A stretch of DNA of 41,119 nt. Origin: an uncultured Panacagrimonas sp. GTDB taxonomy: Bacteria; Pseudomonadota; Gammaproteobacteria; Nevskiales; Nevskiaceae. This document shows positions 15,866 through 24,894 of this stretch, piece by piece. The translations under genes were made by a program, and so were the position numbers. Numbering within the stretch: the stretch's first letter is position 1; each line of letters opens with the position of its first letter. The stretch lies in assembly GCA_946481265.1 (NCBI GenBank), contig CAMLNE010000002.1, positions 1 to 41,119 of the forward strand, in the 5' to 3' direction. A model generated the notes under the pieces. That model was given only the letters and a program-made list of their open reading frames with translations, searched no databases and was not told the DNA's origin.

Positions 15866-18616
15866 TCAGGCAATCCACTGCATCTGTCGCGCCCGCTTGA
15901 TCGCATCGGGACGACGGCGCGTGTCGAGCTTGTCGAAGATGCGCTGCCAGTACCACTTCACGGTGCTCTCGGACAGGAACAGTGCGGAAGCGATGTCGGG
16001 GTTCTGCAGGCCGCGCGCGCCCAGTTCGAGGATCTGGATCTCGCGCTGGCTGAGGGTCTCCTGGTTCATGCAGCGACCGGCGCCCGCGCGCTCCACGTCC
16101 GCGTCGACGCCCGGTGCATGCCCCATGGCGGCCAGAAGGACGTCCAGGTACGGCCGGGTCCCGGTCGCGCCCTGCAGCGGAGTCGACCGATCGAGTTCGA
16201 CCAGTAGCTCGCGGCACTCGGGACCCTCGTCGACGAAGGATCGAATGAATCCCCCGGCCTCGCCGAGCGCCAGGCACTCGGCCATGACCCGCTGCGCGAC
16301 TCGCCGCTCGCCCCAGCGCGCGGTGGCCTTGGCCAGCAGGATCCCGGCCTGGATCGCCATGCGATGGCAGTGGCGGCCCCGTGCGAACGCATACCAGGAG
16401 CGCAGCAGCGCCATCGCGCCCCGTTCCTCTCCGGCCTCGATGGCCAGGCGGGCCCACATCAGGGCCAGCACCGCGTCCGTCATCGTCGCGCCGTCGGCCG
16501 CCGCGGTCTGCGTGGCCGTGGCCGTGAGCGCGCTGTCCCGGAACAGGGCGTGGGCGTCGCGGCCCCGCCCCACCGACAGCAGCAGCTGGATCCGTTCGTG
16601 CAGCAGGATGACCTGCATGCGCACGAACCCGTACTGCTGGGCGAGCCAGCTGCCTTCCTCGAGCAGGGTCTCGGCCTCGGCCACGCTGCCACGCAGGCGC
16701 AGCAGCCGTCCGCGCGTCACGAACCCGGCGATCAGGTTGTCGACGAAACCGAGCTGGGAGGCGATGTCACGCTGGGCCAGCAGCTCCTCGGCCTGGTGCA
16801 CCTGGTTTCGCTCGTAGTACAGCTCCGCGAACATCAGCGCCGGCATGCTGTAGAGCGCGGAGTGTTCGCCGTGGAGTTCCACCGCCATCTGCAGCGCCCG
16901 TTCGTATGCCTCCTGCGCCAGCTGCGTATCGCCGCGCGCGAGGAAGGTCGCGCCGACGATGCACTGGTGGAACACCACGCCGTAGAACGCGCCGCCTTCG
17001 ACGAACCGGTCGTGCAGCATGCGCGCGGAGGTCGCGACACCCTCGCAGCGGAACTGCTCGCGGCGCGAGGCCATGACGGCCGATCCCGCCGAGGCGCACA
17101 TGAAGGGGTCGGCCGTGCGTGCGGACTGCAGCCAGCCGACCGCCAGCTTCTCGGTCTGCGGCATGTCGTCGCTGAGCAGGGCCAGCATCATGCGTCGATG
17201 GGCCAGCTTGGTCTCGACGAACGCGCGGTCCTGCGAGGACTTGGCCGGCGCATCGGTCCGCCACGCGTTGAGCACCGCCTGGACGCGGTCGATCGCGATG
17301 CGCGCGTCGGCGAACTTCCACGACAGCTCGCTCTGCCATGCGAGCTCCAGCTGCAGGCGCGGCAGGCGGTCGCGCAAGGCCTCGGGCAGCCGCGACGACA
17401 TGGTGACCAGCGTGGTTGTCTGTCCGGCGGCGAACAGGTCGCTGCAGGAGGCGTCGAGCAGCTCGCCCGCCCGGTCGAGATCCCCGGCCTGGAACGCGTG
17501 ATCGATGGCGTCGGTGATGAAGCGGTGATCGGCGAGCCACTTCGAGGCGCGGCGGTGATAGCCGACCACCAGATGCGGATGACGCTCGTTGAGGCGGCGG
17601 CGCAGGAAATCCGAGAACAGGTGGTGGTAGCGATACCAGTGATGCTCGGTGTCCAGCGAGAACAGGAACAGGTTGAGGCGTTCGACCTCGTCGATCATCG
17701 CGCGGCTGCCGCGTGCCTGCATCACCGCGTCGCATAGGCCCGAGTTGAACTTCTTCAGGATGGAGGTGGCGATCAAAAACTCCTGCAGTTCGGCCGATTG
17801 CCGCCGCAGCACCTCGTCGCTGAGAAAGTCGCCGATGCTCTTGTGCGCGCCGGTGAACCCGTTGAGGAAGGTGTCGACGTCGCAGATGCCCCGGAGCGCG
17901 ATGCCGGCCATCTGCAGGCTCGCCGCCCAGCCTTCGGTCTCCTCGCGCAGCCGCGTGACCTGCGTGCGGCTCAGCGGGATGCCGCGCACGGTGCCGACGA
18001 ACTCGCTGACCTCGCTTTCGGTGAACATCAGGTCCGCGATCTCGACCTCGTGGATCTGCCCGAGCGCGCGCAGGCGGCTGACCGGCAATTCGTTGGGCGT
18101 GCGACTGGCGATCAGGAAATGCAGCGTGGGGACCGGTGACAGCATCAGTGCCGAGATCAGCTCCCGGATGTCGTGTCCCTGCACCAGGTGGTAGTCGTCC
18201 AGGAAGATGTGGACCTCCTGGTCGAGGCCGGCCAGCTCGTTGACCAGCAGCGTCCTGAGCGTGTCGCCGGGGACCGACACGCCGGACCCCAGCAGGGTCG
18301 ACAGGCCCTGCCCGAAACGGATCCCGGCCTGCCGGATCGCATCCACCAGGTAGAGGATGAAGCGGCTCAGGTCCTGGTCGCCCTCGTCGAGGCTCACCCA
18401 GCACACCTTGTGTCCACCGTCCGCCAGGCCGGCGAAGGCCTGCGCCAGTGCGCTGGTCTTGCCGTAGCCGGCCGGGGCGCAGACCAGCTGCAGGCGCAGC
18501 TCGCGGGCGCGCAGGAAGCGGGCCATCAGGCCCGGTCGTTGCACCAGCGCATTGCGCTTGGTCGGCGGGACGAACTTGATCGTCAAGGTCGTTCCGGGAC
18601 CGTGCTTCGTCCACAT
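15866..18616 (-). CDS. MalT-like LuxR-family (LAL) ATP-dependent regulator
   Basis: The 916-residue protein has the layout of large ATP-binding LuxR regulators: a P-loop NTPase at the start (Walker A APAGYGKT, residues 47-54; Walker B-like HIFLDDYH), a long helical, TPR-like middle (about 350-830), and a LuxR helix-turn-helix at the end (LSQREIQILELGARGLQNPD... ESTVKWY). Such proteins activate promoters when both an inducer and ATP are bound. The ATG at 18616 follows AAGGAGAGAAGGT; the longer open frame upstream has no homology. It lies 264 bases beyond the end of the phenol operon in the same direction, so it may control, or be co-transcribed with, the oxidoreductase gene upstream. The target is unknown. 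Confidence 0.88.
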   Translation of the reverse strand: MWTKHGPGTTLTIKFVPPTKRNALVQRPGLMARFLRARELRLQLVCAPAGYGKTSALAQAFAGLADGGHKVCWVSLDEGDQDLSRFILYLVDAIRQAGIRFGQGLSTLLGSGVSVPGDTLRTLLVNELAGLDQEVHIFLDDYHLVQGHDIRELISALMLSPVPTLHFLIASRTPNELPVSRLRALGQIHEVEIADLMFTESEVSEFVGTVRGIPLSRTQVTRLREETEGWAASLQMAGIALRGICDVDTFLNGFTGAHKSIGDFLSDEVLRRQSAELQEFLIATSILKKFNSGLCDAVMQARGSRAMIDEVERLNLFLFSLDTEHHWYRYHHLFSDFLRRRLNERHPHLVVGYHRRASKWLADHRFITDAIDHAFQAGDLDRAGELLDASCSDLFAAGQTTTLVTMSSRLPEALRDRLPRLQLELAWQSELSWKFADARIAIDRVQAVLNAWRTDAPAKSSQDRAFVETKLAHRRMMLALLSDDMPQTEKLAVGWLQSARTADPFMCASAGSAVMASRREQFRCEGVATSARMLHDRFVEGGAFYGVVFHQCIVGATFLARGDTQLAQEAYERALQMAVELHGEHSALYSMPALMFAELYYERNQVHQAEELLAQRDIASQLGFVDNLIAGFVTRGRLLRLRGSVAEAETLLEEGSWLAQQYGFVRMQVILLHERIQLLLSVGRGRDAHALFRDSALTATATQTAAADGATMTDAVLALMWARLAIEAGEERGAMALLRSWYAFARGRHCHRMAIQAGILLAKATARWGERRVAQRVMAECLALGEAGGFIRSFVDEGPECRELLVELDRSTPLQGATGTRPYLDVLLAAMGHAPGVDADVERAGAGRCMNQETLSQREIQILELGARGLQNPDIASALFLSESTVKWYWQRIFDKLDTRRRPDAIKRARQMQWIA

Positions 18617-18880
18617 ACCTTCTCTCCTTCCACCACCGGGTGCGTACGTTGCGCACCCGTGTGCGTACCGCTGCCGGCCGCGGCGTCGTGCGGACCGCCG
18701 GGCGGACATGTCCCGGACTCCTGCCGGCGTACAGGCGGATGCCCGAGTTGCGGGCACTGCCCTCGCGTGAGAATGCCGGGCGCCGTTGTGCAGGGTCTTG
18801 CTAGCGGCGGCGATTGCTTCCGGATCTGACGCCGGACGCTGTCCGCATCATGCAGGCGCAGCAGGATGGCATGGGTCGGC

Positions 18881-21800
18881 TCATGCGCCGACCGCCTCCG
18901 GTTTCGGTTCCGCTTGGCGTTCCTGCCCGGTTGCGAGCAGCGCCTGTTCGGCGGCCTTGGCGGCTTCGATGCTGCGTTGCTTGACGTGGCCGTAGCCGCG
19001 GATTTCGTCGGGAAGGCAGGCCAGCGCCAGGGCCCTTGCATGGTTCTCCGGCGTCAGCGTCGCGCTGAGGCCGTCGAGTTGGCGGATGTAGTCCTCGATC
19101 AGCTGCCGCTCCTGGCGCCGCTCCCCGGTCTTCCCGAAGAAATCCAGCGCGCTGCCGCGCAGGCCCTTGAAGCGCTTCATCCAGCCGAACGCGGTACGCA
19201 TCCATGGCCCGAACTGGCGCTTGACCAGGTGGCCGGTGACCGGATCCTTCTTCGAGATCGCCGGCGGTGCGAGGTTGTACTTGACCGAATACCCGTGCGG
19301 GAACATCGCATCGAGCTGCGCGAGGAAGGCCGGATCGGTGTGCAGCCGGGCGACCTCGTATTCATCCTTGTAGGCCATCAGCTTGTAGAGGTAGCGCGCC
19401 GCGGCCTGCCCGAGCCCGGTCTGCCCCGGCACCGCGCGCAGCTCGGCGGCGACCACGCGCCCGACCACCTCGGCATAGCGTCGTGCGTAGGCCACGTCCT
19501 GGTAGGCGATCAGCTCGGGCACGCGCACTTCGAGCAGGCGCCGCGTTTCACCCTGCGCACCGGTCGACTCGACGATCGCACGCGCGATGGCCGTCAGTTC
19601 CTGCCGGACGGCAACCGGCTCGTGCTTCGCGATCTCGGCCTCGACGCAGGCACGGTCCACCACCGCCATGCGGCCCCAGCGGAATGCCGCCACGCTCTGC
19701 TCAACATTGATGCCGGACTTCCGGATCGCCTCCTCGATGGATTGCGCCTTCAGCGGTATGGCGCCGGCCTGGAAGGCCACGCCGACCATGAAGTTGTTGG
19801 TCGCCATCGCGTCGCCGAACAGGCCTTCGGCAAGTGCCTGGCCGTCGAGGTAGACGTTGTCGTCCCTGCGCGTGACCCGGTCGATGCCCGCGGTCAGCGA
19901 CGACACCGCCGGAAAGTACGCCTTGCGGTCGGACACCATCTGGCCGGTCGGTGTCTGCGTGGTGGAGACCACCGCGATCGTGCGCTCCGGCAGGCACTTG
20001 TCGAGGTTGCGCGGGTCGGTCGCGTTGAGGATGTCGAAGCCGAGGTAGAGATCCGTGCGGCCGTCGGAAATCTTGTTCGAGCCCTCGAACGGCTTGTGCG
20101 AGATCTTGATGTCGGAGATCACCGCGCCGCCCTTCTGCGCCAGCCCGGTCTGGTCCAGTCCGATGACGTGCTTGCCTTCCAGGCGCGCCGCGTTGGCCAA
20201 TGTCGCCACGACCGTCACCGAGCCGGTGCCGCCGACGCCCATCACGTGGATGCCGACACCCAGCGTGTCGTCCACCTTCCGGGTCGGCTCGGGCAGCGCG
20301 CGGTCGAGCACCGGAATGCGACCCTTCCGCTTCTTCTTCACGGCTCCGTCGACGCCCGGCGCCGGGTTCGGCGTGATCGTCAGGAACGAGGGGCAGAAGC
20401 CCTTGACGCACGAGAAATCCTTGTTGCAGGAGGACTGGTGGATGCGCGTCTTGCGGCCGAACTCGGTCGCCACCGGCTCCACGCTCATGCAGTTGGACTT
20501 CACGCCGCAGTCGCCGCAGCCCTCGCAGACCCGCTCGTTGATGACGGTGACCTCGGCGGGCTCCTCGGCCTTGCCACGGCTGCGTGCGCGGCGCAGTTCG
20601 GCGGCGCATTCCTGGTCGTGGATGAGCACCGTGGTGCCGGGGATCGCGGCCAGCGTGCGCTGCGCTTCGTCGAGGCGGTCGCGATGCCAGACCGGGGTTT
20701 CGCCGGCCAGGCTCACGCCGTCGTAGCGCGACGGCTCGTCGGTGGTGACGATCACGCGCCTGACGCCGTTGGCGAGCAGGTCGGCCACCACGTCCGCGAC
20801 CGAGCGGATGCCCATGGCCTCCTGGCCGCCGGTCATCGACACGTGCGAGTTGTAGAGCAGCTTGTAGGTGATGTTGACCTTGCTCGCCGCGGCGTAGTGG
20901 ATGGCCAGGACACCGGAGTGGAAGTAGGTGCCGTCTCCCATGTTCTGGAAGATGTGGTTCTGGTTGGTGAACGGCGCCATGCCGATCCACTGCGTGCCTT
21001 CGGCGCCCATGTGGGTGCCCATCACGACGTTGCGGTTCATCCACATCGCCATCGTGTGGCAGCCGATGCCGGCCGACACCACGCTGCCTTCCACCGCCTG
21101 CGTGGAGCTGTTGTGCGGACAGCCCGAGCAGTACCAGGCGGTACGCGTGGACGTGGCCAGCCTGTTGCGAGAATGGATCTCGTCGACCCGCTTCAGCCAA
21201 GCCTCGGCCGACTCGACGCGCGCCTTCTGCGACAGTCGCCTGGCCAGCGCGCGGCCGATCACGTCCGGCTCGAACTCGCCGTGGTGCGGCAGCAGCTCCT
21301 GCTCGCCCTGGTCGAACTTGCCGACGATGCGGGGCGCATTGGCCGTGCCGTACAGCACGTTCTTGGCGAACATCTCCAGGAACGGGCGCTTTTCCTCGAT
21401 GACGAAGATCTCTTCCAGGCCGCGCGCGAACTCGCGCACGATGGACGGCTCCATCGGGAACAGCATGCCCATCTTGAGGATGCGGATGCCGTAGCGGCGC
21501 AGCGCGGCGTCGTCCAGTCCGAGTTCGAAAAAGGCCTGGCGCAGGTCGTGGTAGGTCTTGCCTGCGGTGATGATGCCCAGCCAGGCGTTCGGATTTTCGA
21601 AGACGACGTTGTTGAGCTTGTTGGCCGCGGCGTAGCGCTTGGCCACCTCCAGGCGCCGCGTGTACAGCGACTGCTCCATCTCCAGCGCCTCGGCGCGCAC
21701 GTTCATGCCCAGGTTCATGCGCGGCGCGAACAGCTTGCCGTCGAACTCCATGTCCGGCGCGATGAACTTCAGCCGGTCGGGCGAGACGTCCGCGGTGCCG

Positions 21801-22423
21801 TTGCCGTCGGCGACGTTGGTGACGAACTTCAGTCCCATCCACAGTCCCGACAGGCGCGACATCTGGTAGCCGTGCAGGCCAAGGTCGAGCACCTCCTGCA
21901 CGTTGCCCGGATACAGCGACGGGATGCCGACATGCATCAGCATCGGCTCCGACTGGCTGCACAGCGACGACGACTTGCAGCTCGGGTCGTCTCCGACGAT
22001 GGCGAGCACGCCGCCGTTCTTGTCGATGCCGGTGTAGTTCGCATGCTTCAGGGCATCACCCGAGCGATCGACGCCCGGCGCCTTGCCGTACCACATGCCG
22101 GTGACGCCATCGAACTTCTGCCTGCCGACCGCGTGGAGCATCTGCGTGCCCCACACCGCGGTGGCGGCGAGATCCTCGTTGAGGCCGTCGACGAAGTGGA
22201 TGTTGCGTTCGAGCAGCGTCTTCTGGTGTTTCTGCAGGGCGGCGTCCAGCATGCCGAGCGGCGAGCCGCGGTAGCCCGAAATGAACATGCCGGTGTTCAG
22301 CCCGCGACGCGCATCGGTGCGCACCTGGTCGAGGCTCAGGCGCACCAGCGCATCGATGCCGCCGAGATGGATGACCCCCTCTTCCTGGGTGAAGGGATCG
22401 GGACGGGATGACTTGGCGGACAT
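18881..22423 (-). CDS. Indolepyruvate:ferredoxin oxidoreductase-family (fused IorA-IorB-like) enzyme
   Basis: The 1180-residue single-chain enzyme belongs to the fused 2-oxoacid:ferredoxin oxidoreductases annotated as indolepyruvate oxidoreductases in aerobic proteobacteria. In order: a pyrimidine-binding domain (about 20-410, GMFISGYRGSPLGMLD), a thiamine-diphosphate domain with CSGCPHNSS and NMGDGTYFHSG (about 430-600), iron-sulfur cysteines (CEGCGDCGVKSNC and CNKDFSCVKGFC, about 640-700), a gamma-type domain with GVGGTGSVTVVATLANAARL (about 720-910) and a C-terminal region of the DUF6537 type. The reaction is oxidative decarboxylation of a 2-oxoacid to an acyl-CoA with ferredoxin reduction. 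It follows the dmpH-like gene by 27 bases, so it is very probably the last gene of the phenol operon, an unusual place. Its substrate is unknown; aryl-pyruvates are the family default, and pathway 2-oxoacids are the contextual alternative. Confidence 0.9.
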   Translation of the reverse strand: MSAKSSRPDPFTQEEGVIHLGGIDALVRLSLDQVRTDARRGLNTGMFISGYRGSPLGMLDAALQKHQKTLLERNIHFVDGLNEDLAATAVWGTQMLHAVGRQKFDGVTGMWYGKAPGVDRSGDALKHANYTGIDKNGGVLAIVGDDPSCKSSSLCSQSEPMLMHVGIPSLYPGNVQEVLDLGLHGYQMSRLSGLWMGLKFVTNVADGNGTADVSPDRLKFIAPDMEFDGKLFAPRMNLGMNVRAEALEMEQSLYTRRLEVAKRYAAANKLNNVVFENPNAWLGIITAGKTYHDLRQAFFELGLDDAALRRYGIRILKMGMLFPMEPSIVREFARGLEEIFVIEEKRPFLEMFAKNVLYGTANAPRIVGKFDQGEQELLPHHGEFEPDVIGRALARRLSQKARVESAEAWLKRVDEIHSRNRLATSTRTAWYCSGCPHNSSTQAVEGSVVSAGIGCHTMAMWMNRNVVMGTHMGAEGTQWIGMAPFTNQNHIFQNMGDGTYFHSGVLAIHYAAASKVNITYKLLYNSHVSMTGGQEAMGIRSVADVVADLLANGVRRVIVTTDEPSRYDGVSLAGETPVWHRDRLDEAQRTLAAIPGTTVLIHDQECAAELRRARSRGKAEEPAEVTVINERVCEGCGDCGVKSNCMSVEPVATEFGRKTRIHQSSCNKDFSCVKGFCPSFLTITPNPAPGVDGAVKKKRKGRIPVLDRALPEPTRKVDDTLGVGIHVMGVGGTGSVTVVATLANAARLEGKHVIGLDQTGLAQKGGAVISDIKISHKPFEGSNKISDGRTDLYLGFDILNATDPRNLDKCLPERTIAVVSTTQTPTGQMVSDRKAYFPAVSSLTAGIDRVTRRDDNVYLDGQALAEGLFGDAMATNNFMVGVAFQAGAIPLKAQSIEEAIRKSGINVEQSVAAFRWGRMAVVDRACVEAEIAKHEPVAVRQELTAIARAIVESTGAQGETRRLLEVRVPELIAYQDVAYARRYAEVVGRVVAAELRAVPGQTGLGQAAARYLYKLMAYKDEYEVARLHTDPAFLAQLDAMFPHGYSVKYNLAPPAISKKDPVTGHLVKRQFGPWMRTAFGWMKRFKGLRGSALDFFGKTGERRQERQLIEDYIRQLDGLSATLTPENHARALALACLPDEIRGYGHVKQRSIEAAKAAEQALLATGQERQAEPKPEAVGA

Positions 22424-22450
22424 GATTCTGGAGTGGGATGATGAAAAGGT

Positions 22451-23239
22451 TCAGACGAAGCGCATGGAGACGCTGCCCAGATCCTGGAAGCGGACCTGGA
22501 TGGCGTCGCCCGTGGTGACCGGGATCGCCTCGGTGGCGCCGCCGCTCATGATGTAGGTCCCGGCCGGAATCTCTTCGCCGCGGGCGGCCAGGTGGTTGGC
22601 GAGCTGGGCGACGGCCTCGGCCGGATGGCCGAGCACCGCGGCACCTGCCGCCATGGCGACGATCTCGCCGTTCTTCTCCATGACGATGCCCAGCGTGCGC
22701 AGGTCCAGCCCGTCGACACCATGCGCGACGCTACCGACGACGAAGCGCGATGACGAGGTGTTGTCGGCGACGACGCTGGTCAGGTCGAAGCGGAAGTTCT
22801 CGTAGCGGGAGTCGATGATCTCGACCGCGGGAACCACGAAGTCGGTCGCCGCGAGCACCGCGCCGACGTGACAGCCGGGCCCGCGCAGCGGGCGCTTGAG
22901 CACAAAGGCGATCTCCGCCTCGACCTTCGGGTGGATGAGCTCGCCGGTCTTCACGTCGCCACCGTTGGCGACGCTCATGTAGTCGAACAGCAGTCCGAAC
23001 ACCGGGACCTCGACGCCCATCTGCTTCATCTTCGCGCGCGAGGTCAGCCCCGCCTTGAGGCCGATCACCTGGTGGCCACGCGCCTGCTTGCGGGTGCGGA
23101 TCGCGGCCTGGATCGCATAGCCGTCGTCCAGCGTGAGCTGCGGATGGACATCGGTGATCTTCACCACGTCCCGGGCGCCCAGCTCGGCGTTCTCCAGGCG
23201 TTCGGCCAGCGCGTTGATCGTGTTGGAATCGATGGTCAT
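22451..23239 (-). CDS. dmpH: 4-oxalocrotonate (2-oxo-3-hexenedioate) decarboxylase
   Basis: The 262-residue protein closely follows XylI/DmpH along its whole length: LAERLENAEL at the start, SRAKMKQMGVEVPVFG, HPKVEAEIAFV (metal-binding acidic residues), EIIDSRYENFRFDL, and LGSVSMRFV at the end. It decarboxylates the keto form of 4-oxalocrotonate to 2-hydroxypenta-2,4-dienoate in the meta-cleavage pathway and normally works in a complex with the DmpE hydratase, which is encoded next to it. I start at ATG 23239; a GTG two codons upstream (23245) is possible. Neither has a clear ribosome site, and coupling to the dmpE stop (9 bases away) is likely. DmpE is a paralogue, but the end sequence and the DSRYENF motif favour DmpH here. 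Confidence 0.9.
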   Translation of the reverse strand: MTIDSNTINALAERLENAELGARDVVKITDVHPQLTLDDGYAIQAAIRTRKQARGHQVIGLKAGLTSRAKMKQMGVEVPVFGLLFDYMSVANGGDVKTGELIHPKVEAEIAFVLKRPLRGPGCHVGAVLAATDFVVPAVEIIDSRYENFRFDLTSVVADNTSSSRFVVGSVAHGVDGLDLRTLGIVMEKNGEIVAMAAGAAVLGHPAEAVAQLANHLAARGEEIPAGTYIMSGGATEAIPVTTGDAIQVRFQDLGSVSMRFV

Positions 23240-23248
23240 TGGCACGGA

Positions 23249-24031
23249 TCAGGAGAAGCGCACCGAGCAACTGCCCAGGCCGCCGACGCTGCAACGGAAG
23301 GAATCGCCGGCTGCCACCGGCATCAGCGGCGACTGCGACCCGGACAGGATCACTTCGCCGGCCTTCAGCGGAATGCCGAGCGCACCCAGCGTGTTCGCCA
23401 GCCAGGCCACGGCGTTGACGGGCGATCCCTGCACCGCCGCGCCCGCCGAGGTGCTGAGAATCTCGCCGTTCTTCTCCACGACCATGCCGGCGACGGACAG
23501 ATCGAAGCCGCGCAGGCTGCGCGGCGTGCCGCCGAGCACGAACACGCCGCAGGATGCGTTGTCCGCCACCGTGTCCTGGATCCGGATCTTCCAGTCCGTG
23601 ATGCGCGAATCGACGATCTCGAAGCAGGGCAGCACGTATTCGGTCGCACGCAGCACGTCGGCGGCGGTGACGCCCGGTCCGTTCAGGTCGCGCTTGAGGA
23701 TGAACGCAACTTCCGCCTCGGCCCGGGGCGCGATCAGCGTGCCCGTGGGGATCGGCTCGCCCTCGCCGTAGACCATGCCGGACAGCAGCTGGCCGAAGTC
23801 CGGCTGGTAGACCCCAAGCATGTCCTGCACGGCCCTGGAGGTCACGCCGATCTTCTTGCCGATGATCGTCTCGCCTTTCTGCAGGCGGCGCTCGACCATG
23901 CGCAGCTGGATGCGGTAGGCGTCCTCGATGCTGATGTCGGGCTCGCGGCCGGTGATCGGTGCGATCGGTTGGCGGTCGATCAGCGCCTGGTACAGGGCGT
24001 CGCCGTACTGCTCGGTCTTTCCGGCATTCAT
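23249..24031 (-). CDS. dmpE: 2-oxopent-4-enoate (2-hydroxypenta-2,4-dienoate) hydratase
   Basis: The 260-residue protein is a member of the same fold family as the decarboxylase beside it but matches the hydratase: DALYQALIDRQPIAPIT near the start, ISIEDAYRIQLRMVERR, GKKIGVTSRAVQDMLGV, PRAEAEVAFILK, and GLGSCSVRFS at the end. It adds water to 2-hydroxypenta-2,4-dienoate to give 4-hydroxy-2-oxovalerate. The start overlaps the dmpD stop in ATGA, so translation is coupled. The usual next genes dmpF and dmpG, which would use its product, are absent; dmpH follows instead. Confidence 0.9.
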   Translation of the reverse strand: MNAGKTEQYGDALYQALIDRQPIAPITGREPDISIEDAYRIQLRMVERRLQKGETIIGKKIGVTSRAVQDMLGVYQPDFGQLLSGMVYGEGEPIPTGTLIAPRAEAEVAFILKRDLNGPGVTAADVLRATEYVLPCFEIVDSRITDWKIRIQDTVADNASCGVFVLGGTPRSLRGFDLSVAGMVVEKNGEILSTSAGAAVQGSPVNAVAWLANTLGALGIPLKAGEVILSGSQSPLMPVAAGDSFRCSVGGLGSCSVRFS

Positions 24032-24891
24032 GGCGTGTCGGATCCCGTGTCGGCCTCGGCCAGGAAGTCGCCGACCAGGCGGGCGAAGCGCGATGAATGC
24101 TCGATCTGGGTCCAGTGCCCGCACTTGCCGAACACGTGCAGCTGGGCGTTGGGGATCAGCGCGGCAAGCTTGATCGAGGTGGCCAGCGGGATGACCTGGT
24201 CCTCGCGACCGTGGACGACCAGGGTCTCGTGCGGCAGCGTGCGAATGGCCGCCTCCGGGCTGCACAGCGCCTCGATGCCGCGCTGGCGCGGGGCGGGAAA
24301 CATGGCGCAGAAGGCCTCCTGGAACCCAGGCCGGATGCTCGCGCGGTAGCGCAGTTCGGCGAGTTCGTCGGTGACCAGGCCGCGGTTGTAGGCGAACAGG
24401 TCCATCAGGCGGCGCATGTTCTCGAACGAGGGCGTGTAGCCCCAGACCGCGTCGAGCGCTGGGGTCAGTTCGAAGTCCACGCCGGCCGCGCCCATCAGCA
24501 CGAGCCGGCGCACGCGCCGCGGGTGACGCACCGCCAGTGCCAGCGACAGGGCCCCACCGAAGGAATTGCCGACGAGGTCGACCTGCGGCAACCCCAGCGC
24601 GTCGAGCACGCCAAGCGCATGCGCGATCCAGTGGTCGAGCGAGTACACCGGGTTCTGAGGCCGCTCGGTGAAGCCGAACCCGACCATGTCGGGTGCGATC
24701 ACGCGGCGTCGCTGGGCGAAGATCGGCATCACCGCCCGCCAGTTGGCGAAGGCGCTGACACCGGGACCCGAGCCGTGGATCAGCAGCAGTGGCACACCCG
24801 GCGCCGACGGGTTCAGGTCGTGGAGATTGGTGCGGATCCCGGCAGCGACCAGGCTGCTGCCGATTTCGGGATTGGCAGCGTTTGCGCTCAT
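24028..24891 (-). CDS. dmpD: 2-hydroxymuconate semialdehyde hydrolase
   Basis: A 287-residue alpha/beta-hydrolase with the full triad: S110 in GNSFGG, D231 in HGREDQVIP and H259 in CGHWTQIE; the oxyanion-hole region is HGSGPG (39-44). It matches the DmpD/XylF group of meta-cleavage product hydrolases, which split 2-hydroxymuconate semialdehyde to formate and 2-hydroxypenta-2,4-dienoate. This branch also handles ring-cleavage ketones from methylcatechols, which the dehydrogenase cannot use. The start has no clear ribosome site but lies three bases past the dmpC stop, so coupling is likely. Confidence 0.92.
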   Translation of the reverse strand: MSANAANPEIGSSLVAAGIRTNLHDLNPSAPGVPLLLIHGSGPGVSAFANWRAVMPIFAQRRRVIAPDMVGFGFTERPQNPVYSLDHWIAHALGVLDALGLPQVDLVGNSFGGALSLALAVRHPRRVRRLVLMGAAGVDFELTPALDAVWGYTPSFENMRRLMDLFAYNRGLVTDELAELRYRASIRPGFQEAFCAMFPAPRQRGIEALCSPEAAIRTLPHETLVVHGREDQVIPLATSIKLAALIPNAQLHVFGKCGHWTQIEHSSRFARLVGDFLAEADTGSDTP

Positions 24892-24894
24892 GGT

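Noticed and set aside
18866..22411. A 1181-codon open frame on the plus strand opposite the oxidoreductase gene
   Set aside because: It mirrors the real gene codon by codon, is Arg/His/Val/Ala-rich with no domain, and the minus-strand protein shows clear motifs. Long antisense frames are expected at this GC content.
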